This document shows, piece by piece, positions 35,178 through 45,003 of a stretch of DNA of 61,952 nt. Source of the DNA: Cyclobacteriaceae bacterium (GTDB lineage Bacteria > Bacteroidota > Bacteroidia > Cytophagales > Cyclobacteriaceae); the NCBI GenBank assembly GCA_026989505.1, contig JALSJF010000148.1, positions 1-61,952 on the forward strand, written 5' to 3'. The position numbers were made by a program, and so were the translations under genes. Numbering within the stretch: position 1 is the stretch's first letter; each line of letters opens with the position of its first letter. The notes beneath the pieces are model-generated. The model was not told where the DNA came from. It made no database searches and saw only the letters and a program-made list of their open reading frames with translations.

Positions 35178-36728
35178 ATGATAGCCAAAACTTTTGGAAG
35201 TGCCGTTTACGGGGTTGATGCCAAGCTGATTATTATTGAGGTAACCATCAGCAGTACCATCAGCAAAACCAAGGTGCATATAAGTGGCCTGCCCGACAGT
35301 GCCGTGCGCGAAAGCACCCACCGGGTGGAATCGGCCATTAAAGCTGCCGGCTATAGCATGCCGCGGCAGGAAGCGATTGTGAACCTGGCCCCGGCTGATA
35401 TCCGTAAGGAGGGCACGGCCTTTGACCTGCCCATTGCCATTTGTATCCTGGCGGCCTCAGGACAATTGGAAATCCCTGCCCTGGAGAACTATATGTTGAT
35501 GGGTGAAATTGCCCTGGATGGCACGTTGCGGCCCATAAAAGGGGTATTGCCCATTGCTATAGCCGCCCGCAATGCCCGGCTTACCGGGCTTATTTTGCCC
35601 CGGGAAAACGCCAGCGAGGCGGCCATTGTCAACGACCTGGAAATCATCGGGGCAACCACCCTGGCCGAAGCCATAGGTTTCCTTACCGGGGAAAAACACA
35701 TTGCCCCTACGGTTGTTGACACCCGCGATGTGTTTACCTACCACCTGAATGATTATGCGGTTGACTTCAGTGACGTACAAGGGCAGGAAAATATTAAACG
35801 GGCCCTGGAAATAGCGGCTGCCGGCAGTCATAATGTTATTATGATCGGCCCGCCCGGGGCCGGTAAAACCATGCTGGCCAAGCGGCTGCCTTCAATTCTG
35901 CCCCCGCTTACCCTGCACGAAGCCCTGGAAACCACCAAGGTACACTCGGTAGCCGGCCGGCTCGGCAAAGACGCCACCCTGATGACCCAGCGCCCCTACC
36001 GGGCCCCGCACCACACCATCTCCGATGTGGCCCTGGTAGGCGGGGGCGGTAACCCCCAGCCCGGAGAGATATCGCTGGCCAACAACGGAGTGCTGTTTTT
36101 AGACGAACTACCGGAATTTAAACGCACGGTACTGGAGGTAATGCGCCAGCCCATGGAAGAGCGCAGGGTAACCATTTCGCGGGCCAAAATATCCCTGGAG
36201 TTTCCCGCCAATTTTATGCTGATTGCCAGTATGAACCCCTGCCCGTGTGGCTATTACAACCACCCCGAAAAGGAATGTGTATGTGCGCCCGGGGTAGTGC
36301 AGCGCTACCTGAACAAAGTCAGCGGGCCGTTGCTCGACCGCATAGACCTGCATGTAGAAGTAACCCCGGTGCCCTTCGAGCAGATAGCCGATAACCGTAA
36401 AAACGAGAGCAGCGAGGCCATCCGCCAGCGGGTTATTGCCGCCCGGGAAATCCAGCACCAAAGGTTTGCGCAAAATAAGGAGGTACACGCCAACGCCATG
36501 ATGCCCTCAGCCATGGTGAAGGATGTCTGCGAGATAAACAGTGCCGGCCGTGCCTTGCTGAAAACCGCCATGGAAAAACTTGGGTTGTCGGCCCGGGCGT
36601 ACGACCGCATTCTAAAAGTAGCGCGTACCATTGCCGACCTGGCCGCCAGCGAGGAAATTAAAATAGAACACCTGGCCGAAGCCATCCAATACCGCAGCCT
36701 TGACCGGGAAAACTGGGCCAGTGGGTAA
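35178..36728 (+). CDS. comM: YifB/ComM-family AAA+ ATPase
   Basis: A 516-residue Mg-chelatase-like protein. An N-terminal ChlI/Lon-protease-like fold begins MIAKTFGSAVYGVDA. The AAA+ domain has Walker A GPPGAGKT (224-231), Walker B VLFLDELPEF and a cysteine cluster MNPCPCGYY...ECVCAPG. ComM is a hexameric helicase that extends branch migration during natural transformation. No other competence genes are nearby. Length and motifs are complete. Confidence 0.92.
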   Translation: MIAKTFGSAVYGVDAKLIIIEVTISSTISKTKVHISGLPDSAVRESTHRVESAIKAAGYSMPRQEAIVNLAPADIRKEGTAFDLPIAICILAASGQLEIPALENYMLMGEIALDGTLRPIKGVLPIAIAARNARLTGLILPRENASEAAIVNDLEIIGATTLAEAIGFLTGEKHIAPTVVDTRDVFTYHLNDYAVDFSDVQGQENIKRALEIAAAGSHNVIMIGPPGAGKTMLAKRLPSILPPLTLHEALETTKVHSVAGRLGKDATLMTQRPYRAPHHTISDVALVGGGGNPQPGEISLANNGVLFLDELPEFKRTVLEVMRQPMEERRVTISRAKISLEFPANFMLIASMNPCPCGYYNHPEKECVCAPGVVQRYLNKVSGPLLDRIDLHVEVTPVPFEQIADNRKNESSEAIRQRVIAAREIQHQRFAQNKEVHANAMMPSAMVKDVCEINSAGRALLKTAMEKLGLSARAYDRILKVARTIADLAASEEIKIEHLAEAIQYRSLDRENWASG

Positions 36729-36767
36729 AACACCCCAACCAAACAATGTGTTTTGTACAAAAATTCA

Positions 36768-37739
36768 ATGAATAAGGCAGAAGCTATCAACACCATAAAC
36801 AAACTCACAGGCTACCGGACGCCTTTTTTCTTTATGGCTGATTTTAAGTGCAACACCAATCTGGTCATCCCACTAACTGATATTAACCCGGGGGAAATAC
36901 TTTATGATATAAGGGGTAAGAAAAATTTCCGCTACCCTGAAACCCGCCTCCCAAAACCTGAGCTTAAAGCCAGAGCAGTTAGCTTTCCTGAATACAAAAA
37001 AGCTTTCGACAGGGTCCACCGGGAAATATCAGCGGGCAACACGTACCTGCTTAATTTAACCTTTGCAACCCGCATAGAAACACCACACAGCCTGAAAGAC
37101 ATCTTTTACCAAAGCAAGGCCAGGTATAAGCTTTGGTATAAAAACCGGTTTGTGGTATTTTCACCGGAGAGGTTTGTTAGGGTTGCCAAGGGCCAAATAG
37201 CCGCTTTCCCGATGAAAGGTACAATTGATGCTGATTTATTTTCTGCCAGGGAACAAATTCTCGCCAATAAGAAGGAAATGGCCGAACATTTAACCATTGT
37301 TGACCTAATTCGTAATGACATGAGTATTTGTGCCGCAAATGTGCAGGTAGAACGTTTCCGGTATATCGATAAACTAAAAACAAACCATAAGAACCTGCTG
37401 CAGGTAAGCTCAAAAATTACCGGCACTATTAACGACAGGGGAGGCAGCCGGTTGGGGGACATAATTTACGCTATGCTTCCGGCCGGTTCTATCTGCGGGG
37501 CCCCGAAGAAAAAAACCCTTGAAATTATCGACTATGTTGAAAACTATAAACGGGGCTTTTATACCGGGGTTTTTGGCATTTATGACGGCAAAAGCTTTGA
37601 TAGCGGGGTAATGATCCGCTTTATAGAAAAGAAAAATAAGCAACTCCTTTATAAAAGTGGCGGGGGAATACACTTCTTAAGCAACCCCAAACAAGAGTAT
37701 CAAGAAATGATAGACAAAATATATGTGCCGGTTTATTGA
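36768..37739 (+). CDS. pabB: Aminodeoxychorismate synthase component I-like (chorismate-binding enzyme)
   Basis: A 323-residue chorismate-binding domain protein without the N-terminal extension of TrpE, the usual form of Bacteroidota PabB. Conserved stretches are NTYLLNLTF, FPMKGTIDA, MAEHLTIVDLIRNDMS (metal-binding Asp/Glu) and LPAGSICGAPKKKTLEII. It would make 4-amino-4-deoxychorismate for folate, with an amidotransferase encoded elsewhere. I start at ATG 36768; a TTG at 36753 is the alternative. It overlaps the aminotransferase-IV gene by 17 bases, which supports a PabB-PabC pair. Confidence 0.88.
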   Translation: MNKAEAINTINKLTGYRTPFFFMADFKCNTNLVIPLTDINPGEILYDIRGKKNFRYPETRLPKPELKARAVSFPEYKKAFDRVHREISAGNTYLLNLTFATRIETPHSLKDIFYQSKARYKLWYKNRFVVFSPERFVRVAKGQIAAFPMKGTIDADLFSAREQILANKKEMAEHLTIVDLIRNDMSICAANVQVERFRYIDKLKTNHKNLLQVSSKITGTINDRGGSRLGDIIYAMLPAGSICGAPKKKTLEIIDYVENYKRGFYTGVFGIYDGKSFDSGVMIRFIEKKNKQLLYKSGGGIHFLSNPKQEYQEMIDKIYVPVY

Positions 37740-38313
37740 AACTATTTGTTGTACTGAAGGTAAGCCCCAGTTGCTCAAGCTTCACCAGAAACGGGTAACT
37801 AAAGTTTTCGCAAGGTTTTTCCCAACACATAAACCCATTGACCTGACCACGGTCATTCAAAACACCCCCCTCCAGGGTAAATATAAGTGCCGGATAGTGT
37901 ATAACCATGATGTAATTGCCTCTGGGTTTACCCCTTATCAAAACCCGGTGATAAAATCACTTAAAATTGTCCCCGGCAAAGACCCTTGCTATGGATATAA
38001 ATTTGCCAACCGAATGGTATTAGATAACTTATACCGGCAAAGGGGAGAAGCCGATGATATTATAATCATTCGCCAGGGGTTAGTCACCGACAGCTACTAC
38101 GCCAACCTGGCTTTTTTTGACGGCCAATCCTGGTGGACACCGGCAAGACCGTTGTTGCAAGGGGTAAAGAGGGAGGCCCTCGTTGCGGCCGGCAAGTTAA
38201 AGAAAGCCCGCATTCTAGCGGACGATATTGCCAGCTTTACCAAAGTATCCCTTGTTAACGCTATGCTGGATTTGGGCGAAGTTGAAGTTTCGGTAAAATC
38301 TATAATGACATAA
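37723..38313 (+). CDS. pabC: Class IV aminotransferase-fold protein, probable aminodeoxychorismate lyase
   Basis: A 196-residue protein of the branched-chain aminotransferase/4-amino-4-deoxychorismate lyase fold. It is shorter than typical PabC (about 270), as in the Bacteroidota pabB-linked form. The PLP lysine is probably in GYKFANRMVLD, and the VTDSYYANL block matches the VTExxxxNL motif with Asp for Glu. PLLQGVKREAL follows. It would release pyruvate to give p-aminobenzoate. The 17-base overlap with pabB implies coupled expression. Confidence 0.82.
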   Translation: MCRFIETICCTEGKPQLLKLHQKRVTKVFARFFPTHKPIDLTTVIQNTPLQGKYKCRIVYNHDVIASGFTPYQNPVIKSLKIVPGKDPCYGYKFANRMVLDNLYRQRGEADDIIIIRQGLVTDSYYANLAFFDGQSWWTPARPLLQGVKREALVAAGKLKKARILADDIASFTKVSLVNAMLDLGEVEVSVKSIMT

Positions 38314-38429
38314 TGGCATAACCAGATGAAGCGGACTTATACTGAGGTTGACCGGATAAAATGACCGCTTGCTTAGCACTCCCTGTCAAGCATTGGTGCA
38401 ATTTTTTGAGGACAAAGCCACCTGGTGTT

Positions 38430-38460
38430 AACCCGTTTACATAAACCGGGTTGTATTTAT
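38430..38460 (+). terminator. Putative terminator after pabC
   Basis: AACCCG (38430-38435) pairs with CGGGTT (38447-38452); TTTA/TAAA extends the stem across a one-base bulge. A weak T-rich stretch (GTATTTAT) follows. It lies 117 bases after pabC and ahead of the susC gene. The rest of this 220-base gap holds no gene that I can support and no good -7 element. Confidence 0.4.
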
Positions 38461-38533
38461 CTGTTCTTTTTACTAATCTTATAACTTAATTTTATTTGAA
38501 GTATCGTAATTGTTTTACTTAATCCATAATTCT

Positions 38534-41500
38534 ATGAAGTACAATTTACTGTATTTAACTGTGTTGTTGCTTTTGGGCATAGTTGATGTGTTTGCCCAGG
38601 GGCAGACAATTACCGGGAAGGTTACTGATACCAGCAACCAACCTTTGCCAGGAGTAAACGTTGTCGTCCAAGGTACAACTACGGGCACAACTACTGATTT
38701 TGACGGCAAGTATAGTCTTTTGGTAAACCCGGGGGATGTCCTTGTTTTTAGTTTTATTGGCTACCAAAACCAAACGATAACCGTAGGTAGCCAAACAACC
38801 ATTAATGTGCAACTGGCCGAAGACGTATCACAGCTTGAGGAAATTGTGATAAGTGCCCTTGGGTTTGAGCAGAAACGAGACGAACTGGGTTCTACGGCAT
38901 CGGTTGTGCCCCCGGAAGACATGGTGCGTTCAGGGGAAGCCATGCTAATTAACAGTATTGGCGCCAGAGCATCTAATGTTCAAGTGCAAAGGTCAAACGG
39001 GGACCCCGGTGCCGGAACCACAATACGCATACGTGGTGCCAATACAATTTCAGGGTCAAGTAACCCTTTGATAATCGTTGACGGGGTGCCGATAAGCAAC
39101 ACCACTTATTATGGCCTGGGCAATGGAGGCCGAAGTGGCGGCACATCGCAGCAATCTCGTTTAAATGACTTGAACCCTAATGATATTGAGTCGATGCAAA
39201 TTCTCAAAGGGGCTTCTGCTGCTGCACTATGGGGGTCACGGGCGGCTAATGGTGTAATTGTAATTACAACTAAAAACGGCAGTGCCAATAAGTTAAACAT
39301 ATCTTATAAAGGAACCTATTCCTTAGATCAAATAAACACCCGGATACCTATGCAAACAACTTTTGGGCAAGGAAGGAATGGTGTTTATAGCCCAACCAGG
39401 GCCGAATCATGGGGAGACTATATCCCTGACAGGGCCGGGGGGAACGATGTTTTTGATGAATCGGGGAGATATTTTGAAGCGACTAACGGCACACGTTATT
39501 ATCCGATTGTAACCAAGAACTCAAGAGAAACTTATGTTGACTCCAATTGGGACGGGGCATTTCAAGATGGCCAGTTCTTTCAGCACGACCTGACGGCAAG
39601 CGGGGGCAGTAAAGATGCTAATTTTTTCTTTAGCCTTGCCCGGCTGGACCAGGAGGGGATTATAATTGGTTCTAATTATGATCGTACTAACGTAAGGTTA
39701 AACAACAACTTTCATATCAACAACTGGTTGAGTTTTTCTAATAAAGCCAGTTATATCAATAGTTACTCTAATAGAATTCAGCAAAGTTCCAATACGGCCG
39801 GCTTGCTCCTGGGTTTGTTAAGGACCCCTCCTGACTTTGACAACACCGATTATATAGGAACATATTATGATAACTCCGGCCAGGCTTTTACTAAAAGGCA
39901 ACGTTCGTACAGGAGATACATGGCCGATTCATACAACCCCACCTATAATAACCCTATGTGGACTACCCGAGAGCAGGAAAGTTCAACAAGGGTTAACAGG
40001 TTTATGGTTACCCCACAGTTTACCGTTACCCCAATTGACTGGCTGCAAATAATTTTACGTGGAGGGGTGGATTATTACACCGATGCCCGCGTATATTTCT
40101 TTCCAATTGGTTCGGCATCAAATATTTCCGGATCTTTTGCCGAAGAAGGAATAAGTGAAACGCAAATTAATTTTGATGGTATTGCCAAAGGAAACTTTAA
40201 TATTACCTCTAACATATCATTGCAGGCTACTATTGGCTGGAATATTAACGACAGGAAAACACGTAGTAACTATGCTTTAATAGAGGGCTTTCAGGTGAAT
40301 ACCAAAAAGCAAACTACTGACTTAAACACTTCTCGGGATGCCTCAGAGGTAGCCAACAACAAAATATTCCGTAGGTCTAACAGGGGCTATGCCATATTTG
40401 GGTTTGATATGTTTGACCAGTTAAATGTTAACTTTTCCGGGGCAATAGAGGCGGCCTCCTCCGTAAAAGGGTCATACTTCTATCCTGCTGTTGATTTAGC
40501 CTGGAGGTTGACCGATGCTTTTGATATTGGTGGTTCGGTATTGTCTTTTGCCAAACTGAGGGCCACCTGGGGTAAGGTAGGGGTACAACCAGGTGCTCAT
40601 AGGTTTGAAACTTTAGCCGAAGGTGGGTTTAGTTATTCTACTTATAGCGACCCGCTTAGCATAAGCCAGTTTGGCGGAGGTTTTAGGCTAGATAATAACC
40701 TGGGCAACCCTGACCTTGAACCTGAAATTAAAACAGAGTGGGAACTGGGTGCTGACGTGAGGCTTTTTGAAGAGAAGTTGGCTATTGGCGCTACTTATTA
40801 TCAAAACAGGATAACGGGAATATTAATCAACCTAGACCTAACACCATCATCTGGTTATTCTACCCAGTATGCCAATGCGGCAACGATGGAAAATAAGGGC
40901 TTTGAAATGGACTTTGATTATACTATTATAAATAAAGGCGATTGGGGTTTAGGCATTTTTGGTAACTATGGGGACAACAACAATTTAGTTACCGACCTTC
41001 AAGGAACAGAAACTATTGACCTCACACCAGGGGCATCCGTTAGTTCCAGGGCTATCGTTGGCCATCCGTTGGGCGTTTTATATGGCACCGGGTCCAAGAC
41101 AAACCCCGATGGGTCTTTTGACCTTGATGCCAATGGCTTCCCTCAATTAACAGACCGCCCTGTAGTATTGGGAGACCCTAACCCTGACTGGCGGTCAGGC
41201 ATTGGGCTTCGTGCAAGATGGAAATCGTTAGCTTTAAACGTGTTATTTGAACATTCGCAAGGTGGTGAATTTTCGCCTAGGACCTTATGGGTGTTGAGAA
41301 GGTTTGGCACCACCCAGGAAACAGCAAATTACTTTACCACCACGGAAGACCTGGTTAACTTTGATGGTGACTTGATCCCTGCCGGCACCACCGTGCGCGG
41401 AAATGTTGAAAACTTTGGCGGTGGTAATGTATTGCTCGATGAAACTTGGTACCGGCATGGTATTGGTGGTGGGTTTGGAGATAACCAAGCCTACAACTTC

Positions 41501-41758
41501 TCTATTAAAGATGCTACTTTTACCCGCTTAAGGGAACTTTCGCTAAGCTACACACTAAACTTTCCCAGGTTTCAGGAAGCCACCAAGCTTAGCTCAATTG
41601 TATTTACCGCCACGGGCAGAAACTTGTTCCTTTGGTCGAAAATTGAGGGTATAGACCCTGAGATTAACCAATATGGGGTAAGTAGCGGCTTTGGGTTAGA
41701 CTACTTTACCAACCCGAGCACAAGATCACTCTTGTTCTCAGTAGCAATTAATTTTTAA
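38534..41758 (+). CDS. susC: SusC/RagA-family TonB-linked outer-membrane transporter
   Basis: A 1074-residue outer-membrane receptor. A signal peptide ends near VFAQ (22). An N-terminal carboxypeptidase-regulatory-like domain (ITGKVTDTSNQPLPGVNVVVQ onward) precedes the plug with RIRGANTISGSSNPLIIVDG and ILKGASAAALWGSRAANGVI. The remaining 800 residues alternate barrel strands and end in Phe (SVAINF). It would import oligosaccharides or peptides with its SusD partner and TonB energy. No glycoside hydrolase, sulfatase, peptidase or anti-sigma gene is adjacent, so the substrate cannot be guessed. I start at ATG 38534 rather than an upstream TTG. Confidence 0.95.
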   Translation: MKYNLLYLTVLLLLGIVDVFAQGQTITGKVTDTSNQPLPGVNVVVQGTTTGTTTDFDGKYSLLVNPGDVLVFSFIGYQNQTITVGSQTTINVQLAEDVSQLEEIVISALGFEQKRDELGSTASVVPPEDMVRSGEAMLINSIGARASNVQVQRSNGDPGAGTTIRIRGANTISGSSNPLIIVDGVPISNTTYYGLGNGGRSGGTSQQSRLNDLNPNDIESMQILKGASAAALWGSRAANGVIVITTKNGSANKLNISYKGTYSLDQINTRIPMQTTFGQGRNGVYSPTRAESWGDYIPDRAGGNDVFDESGRYFEATNGTRYYPIVTKNSRETYVDSNWDGAFQDGQFFQHDLTASGGSKDANFFFSLARLDQEGIIIGSNYDRTNVRLNNNFHINNWLSFSNKASYINSYSNRIQQSSNTAGLLLGLLRTPPDFDNTDYIGTYYDNSGQAFTKRQRSYRRYMADSYNPTYNNPMWTTREQESSTRVNRFMVTPQFTVTPIDWLQIILRGGVDYYTDARVYFFPIGSASNISGSFAEEGISETQINFDGIAKGNFNITSNISLQATIGWNINDRKTRSNYALIEGFQVNTKKQTTDLNTSRDASEVANNKIFRRSNRGYAIFGFDMFDQLNVNFSGAIEAASSVKGSYFYPAVDLAWRLTDAFDIGGSVLSFAKLRATWGKVGVQPGAHRFETLAEGGFSYSTYSDPLSISQFGGGFRLDNNLGNPDLEPEIKTEWELGADVRLFEEKLAIGATYYQNRITGILINLDLTPSSGYSTQYANAATMENKGFEMDFDYTIINKGDWGLGIFGNYGDNNNLVTDLQGTETIDLTPGASVSSRAIVGHPLGVLYGTGSKTNPDGSFDLDANGFPQLTDRPVVLGDPNPDWRSGIGLRARWKSLALNVLFEHSQGGEFSPRTLWVLRRFGTTQETANYFTTTEDLVNFDGDLIPAGTTVRGNVENFGGGNVLLDETWYRHGIGGGFGDNQAYNFSIKDATFTRLRELSLSYTLNFPRFQEATKLSSIVFTATGRNLFLWSKIEGIDPEINQYGVSSGFGLDYFTNPSTRSLLFSVAINF

Positions 41759-41776
41759 TCAGAAAACTTGACATAA

Positions 41777-43195
41777 ATGAAAACGATAAAATCATTATTG
41801 ATCATATTTGGCTTGATATTTGCGTCATGCGAAAGCCTTGTTGAGGGGATTAATGACAACCCAAATAAAATAACCCCGCAGGATGTAGAGGCCGAATTAT
41901 TCCTCACAGGGGCTATGCTGGCCAACTCGGTTGCACAAGGGGGCCACCTAAACCGTATAGCAGGCATGTGGAGCGGCCACCTTACCGGTTTTACTTCATT
42001 ATACTCCAATATCTATGGGTACGATATTTCCACGGCCGAGTCTGTTGGTACCTGGAGCAGGTATTATGTAGGCGTTATTCCTAATGTAAGGCATATTCGG
42101 GAGATAGTACCTCAAGACATGTTGCTAACGGGTATCTGTAAGGTACTCGAAGCGCATGCAATTGGTACAGCCGCCTCCTTATTTGGTGATGTCCCCTACT
42201 CGGAAATTGACAACCCGGAAATTGCCGACCCAAAATTTGATCGCCAAAGTGAAGTTTTTACGGCTGCAATTGCATTATTGGACCAAGCTATAACCGACCT
42301 CAATAGCGCTACTTCAAGGTCGCTGCCGGCAGACATTTATTATGAAGGGGATGCAGGGAAGTGGGCTGAAGCGGCAGCCACATTGCAGGCAAGGTATTAT
42401 TTGCAAATGAAGATGTACCCGCAAGCTTTATCCGCTGCTGCAAATGGTATTTCCTCTAATGATAATAACATGAAGTTTATCCCCAGGGGCGACCCTGAAA
42501 TTGCTTCCGGGGACAAAAACCTGTTTTGGCAAATTTTAGCCGGCTCAAGGCAAGGTGACATTGGTACCGGCAATAGCTATCTAATGCAGCTATTAGACCC
42601 AAGCAATACAACGGTTGACCGTAACAATGCCAAAACCGATGAAACAGCCAGGTTTATGTACTATACGATTGATGAAACCAGCGCTTCGGCAAACCAGGGA
42701 ATTATTGAACAATTTGAACCCCAAAATCTGGTTTCCTATGCTGAAAACTTGTTAATTATGGCCGAATGTGAGGCCAGGGCTAATGGCGTGTCTGCTGCAG
42801 CCCTTGGGTACCTAAACGAGTGGCGGCAGTTTATGAATACAGGCGGCCATGTAAACGCCAACTTCCAGGGCGAATCATATTTGTATGCTGATTATGATGC
42901 CGCTGACTTTGCCGCAGGTGGTATAGAAAACCCCGACAACATTGCTGCCGACAGGGCTTTTCTGCGGGAGGTAATAGAAGAAAGATATGTGTCCGGAATG
43001 CAAATGTATATGGCGTTTAACGATGTTCGCAGGCTTGCCAAAGATGACCCGGATCTGATAGTGCCTTTTCCACTTAATACTGGCACGGCACCAGGACAAC
43101 CACAAAGGTTGCCCTATTCAGACGATGAATTAAACACTAATAATAATGCACCCGAAGAACCAGGGATATTTTCTACAACAGAGGTAAACCAATAA
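41777..43195 (+). CDS. susD: SusD/RagB-family outer-membrane lipoprotein
   Basis: A 472-residue lipoprotein (signal MKTIKSLLIIFGLIFASC, Cys18) of the SusD-like_2 group. DNPNKI near the N-terminus and a helix-rich TPR-like body (LEAHAIGTAASLFGDVPYSEID, ATLQARYYLQMKM) are typical. The C-terminal segment includes FLREVIEERYVSGMQMYMAFNDVRRL and PQRLPYSDDELNTN. It covers the SusC pore and binds substrate. It follows susC by 18 bases and ends at a hairpin terminator. Confidence 0.94.
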   Translation: MKTIKSLLIIFGLIFASCESLVEGINDNPNKITPQDVEAELFLTGAMLANSVAQGGHLNRIAGMWSGHLTGFTSLYSNIYGYDISTAESVGTWSRYYVGVIPNVRHIREIVPQDMLLTGICKVLEAHAIGTAASLFGDVPYSEIDNPEIADPKFDRQSEVFTAAIALLDQAITDLNSATSRSLPADIYYEGDAGKWAEAAATLQARYYLQMKMYPQALSAAANGISSNDNNMKFIPRGDPEIASGDKNLFWQILAGSRQGDIGTGNSYLMQLLDPSNTTVDRNNAKTDETARFMYYTIDETSASANQGIIEQFEPQNLVSYAENLLIMAECEARANGVSAAALGYLNEWRQFMNTGGHVNANFQGESYLYADYDAADFAAGGIENPDNIAADRAFLREVIEERYVSGMQMYMAFNDVRRLAKDDPDLIVPFPLNTGTAPGQPQRLPYSDDELNTNNNAPEEPGIFSTTEVNQ

Positions 43196-43215
43196 CATTT
43201 AGCTTTCTTTGTTTT

Positions 43216-43250
43216 GCTGGCCGCAGGGTACTTGTTTCCCTGTGGCCAGC
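43216..43250 (+). terminator. Terminator-like hairpin after susD
   Basis: A 13-bp stem with one G-T pair is formed by 43216-43228 (GCTGGCCGCAGGG) and 43238-43250 (CCCTGTGGCCAGC), with a 9-base loop. Only a short T stretch follows (CTATTTTGG), so it may act as a transcript-end stabiliser as much as a terminator. Confidence 0.6.
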
Positions 43251-43294
43251 ACTATTTTGGGGCCGGTTTTTAGATAACATAACATTCGCTTATA

Positions 43295-43645
43295 ATGATC
43301 TTGCCTAAGAAAACAGGGGACCGGGGCGAATCTTTTGCCGTAGATTTTCTGCATGCCAACGGCTATGAAGTGCTGGCCCGCAACTACCGCTTTGGCCGGG
43401 GTGAAATTGATATTATTGCCCGGCAAGACAACACCCTTATCTTTTTGGAGGTTAAAACCCGCAAAAATATTGCCTTCGGTTACCCGGAAACGTTTGTCTC
43501 GGAACCTCAGAAGGAAAGAATTTATGCCGCAGCAGAGGCGTATGTAAAAGCAGCCGACTGGGCCGGGGCCCTGCGTTTCGATATCATCGCCATTGTCTGG
43601 GATGGGCGGCAACCGGTCATCGACCATTTTGAAGATGCGTTTTAA
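43295..43645 (+). CDS. YraN family (UPF0102) endonuclease-like protein
   Basis: A 116-residue protein of the PD-(D/E)xK-like UPF0102 family. The active-site pattern is visible: GEIDIIARQ (Glu/Asp) followed by LIFLEVKTRK (Glu-x-Lys). The ARNYRFGRGEIDII start of that core is nearly invariant in the family. The role is unknown, possibly Holliday-junction or DNA-end processing. It stands alone after susD. Confidence 0.9.
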   Translation: MILPKKTGDRGESFAVDFLHANGYEVLARNYRFGRGEIDIIARQDNTLIFLEVKTRKNIAFGYPETFVSEPQKERIYAAAEAYVKAADWAGALRFDIIAIVWDGRQPVIDHFEDAF

Positions 43646-43685
43646 TTCCTTTGCAAAACCCGGACTTTTGCCCTATCTTCATACA

Positions 43686-43949
43686 ATGCCTATGACCAAC
43701 GATTTTTTCCTGCTGCCCCTGACCCAACAATGCCGGGTGTTGTATGCCGAAGGTGAGTTTATTATGGCCATCCGCTACTACGGGTTTAAGATAAACCTCT
43801 ACCGGCTGGGAAACCGCCTGGTGGAGGTGTTTTATAACCATAAACTCGACAAGGTTGAAACCGTGCAACCCCTGGACAGGGGCAGTACGCGCATGAACTT
43901 TTATGCCGATCAGGTAAGCATTAACCCGTGTTATTCACACAAACCCTAA
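43686..43949 (+). CDS. Small hypothetical protein
   Basis: An 87-residue soluble protein starting at ATG 43686 (MPMTNDFF); a longer frame from 43593 overlaps yraN and is less likely. It has alternating strands (YYGFKINLYRLGNRLVEVFYNHKLDKVETV) and no signal or metal motif. Bacteroidota often carry similar short proteins of unknown function. It ends at a strong terminator. Confidence 0.6.
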   Translation: MPMTNDFFLLPLTQQCRVLYAEGEFIMAIRYYGFKINLYRLGNRLVEVFYNHKLDKVETVQPLDRGSTRMNFYADQVSINPCYSHKP

Positions 43950-43958
43950 ATATTGAGG

Positions 43959-43979
43959 GGGCTTGCAAGCCCTTTTTTA
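43959..43979 (+). terminator. Rho-independent terminator after the 87-residue protein
   Basis: A tight GC-rich hairpin, GGGCTT GC AAGCCC (43959-43972), is followed by six T. It ends transcription before the convergent manA gene. Confidence 0.8.
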
Positions 43980-44016
43980 TCAACAAATTATAGCTGGGCT
44001 AACCAATTAGGGCGGT

Positions 44017-45003
44017 TCAGGAAGGCAGGTAAACTTCTAACACTTTGCCCGGCTGGCGGGGAACCAGGGTTATTTCGTTGGTACAGGCGGGCAACAGCCA
44101 GGTGTCGCCTGTAGTATAAGCAAAATTTCCCTGCGCACATTCCAGCGTGCCCTGGCCATGCAGGAATATCAAAATAACAAAAGAACCGGTATGCTTATAG
44201 TTCCGGGTAACCGGTTGGCCGGCCAGGATGCGGTTACAAATAAAGTAGCGGCAGGCGGCCAGCTCCGCAGTGGTTGCCTGCTTATCATAAGCGGTTTTAT
44301 AATCCGTATAAAAACTAAAATCTATCGCGGCCAGGGCCTCTTCAACATGGAGTTGCCGTTTGTTGCCGGCTTTGTCAACACGGTCAAAGTCATAGATGCG
44401 GTAGGTAATATCCGAGGTTTGCTGGATCTCGGCAATCAGCAGGCCGCGGCCAATGGTGTGTACCCGGCCGGCCGGCAAAAAAAATACGTCATCCGGGGCT
44501 ACCTGCTCCCGGTTAAGCAAGTCCAGGAGCTGCCCGCGCTGAAAATAGGCCCGATATTCTTCCCGGCTGGTTGGCCGGTTAAACCCCGATATCAGGGTAG
44601 CCCCGGGTTCGGCATCAATAACGTACCACATCTCGGTTTTACCAAAGCTATTGTGCCGTTGTCGGGCCAGCGTATCATCAGGGTGTACCTGGATAGACAA
44701 ATCCTGGTTGGCATCAATAAATTTAACCAGCAGCGGAAAGTCAGCACCAAACCGGGCATACACTTGTTCGCCCAGCAACGCTCCCCGGTAATCTTCAAGT
44801 AAGGTAACCAGGCTTTGGCCCGCCAGGGGCCCGTTGGCAACCTCGGATATATTGTCTTTAACGCCCGATATTTCCCACGACTCCCCGATAAGCTCATCTT
44901 CCGGCAAAGGTTTATGCAACCTGCTGCGCAGTTTCCGGCCACCCCAGAGGGTGGGCTTTAAGATAGGCGTAAACTTTAACGGGTAAAGTGGCGGCAAACT
45001 CAT
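44017..45003 (-). CDS. manA: Mannose-6-phosphate isomerase, type I
   Basis: A 328-residue cupin enzyme converting mannose-6-phosphate to fructose-6-phosphate. Zinc ligands are Gln105 and His107 in SIQVHPDD, Glu124 in KTEMWYVID and His182 in GRVHTIGRG. The [17 protein letters not shown] block is diagnostic of the short bacterial form. It overlaps the pgi stop by 4 bases, forming a two-gene unit around fructose-6-phosphate. Confidence 0.93.
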   Translation of the reverse strand: MSLPPLYPLKFTPILKPTLWGGRKLRSRLHKPLPEDELIGESWEISGVKDNISEVANGPLAGQSLVTLLEDYRGALLGEQVYARFGADFPLLVKFIDANQDLSIQVHPDDTLARQRHNSFGKTEMWYVIDAEPGATLISGFNRPTSREEYRAYFQRGQLLDLLNREQVAPDDVFFLPAGRVHTIGRGLLIAEIQQTSDITYRIYDFDRVDKAGNKRQLHVEEALAAIDFSFYTDYKTAYDKQATTAELAACRYFICNRILAGQPVTRNYKHTGSFVILIFLHGQGTLECAQGNFAYTTGDTWLLPACTNEITLVPRQPGKVLEVYLPS

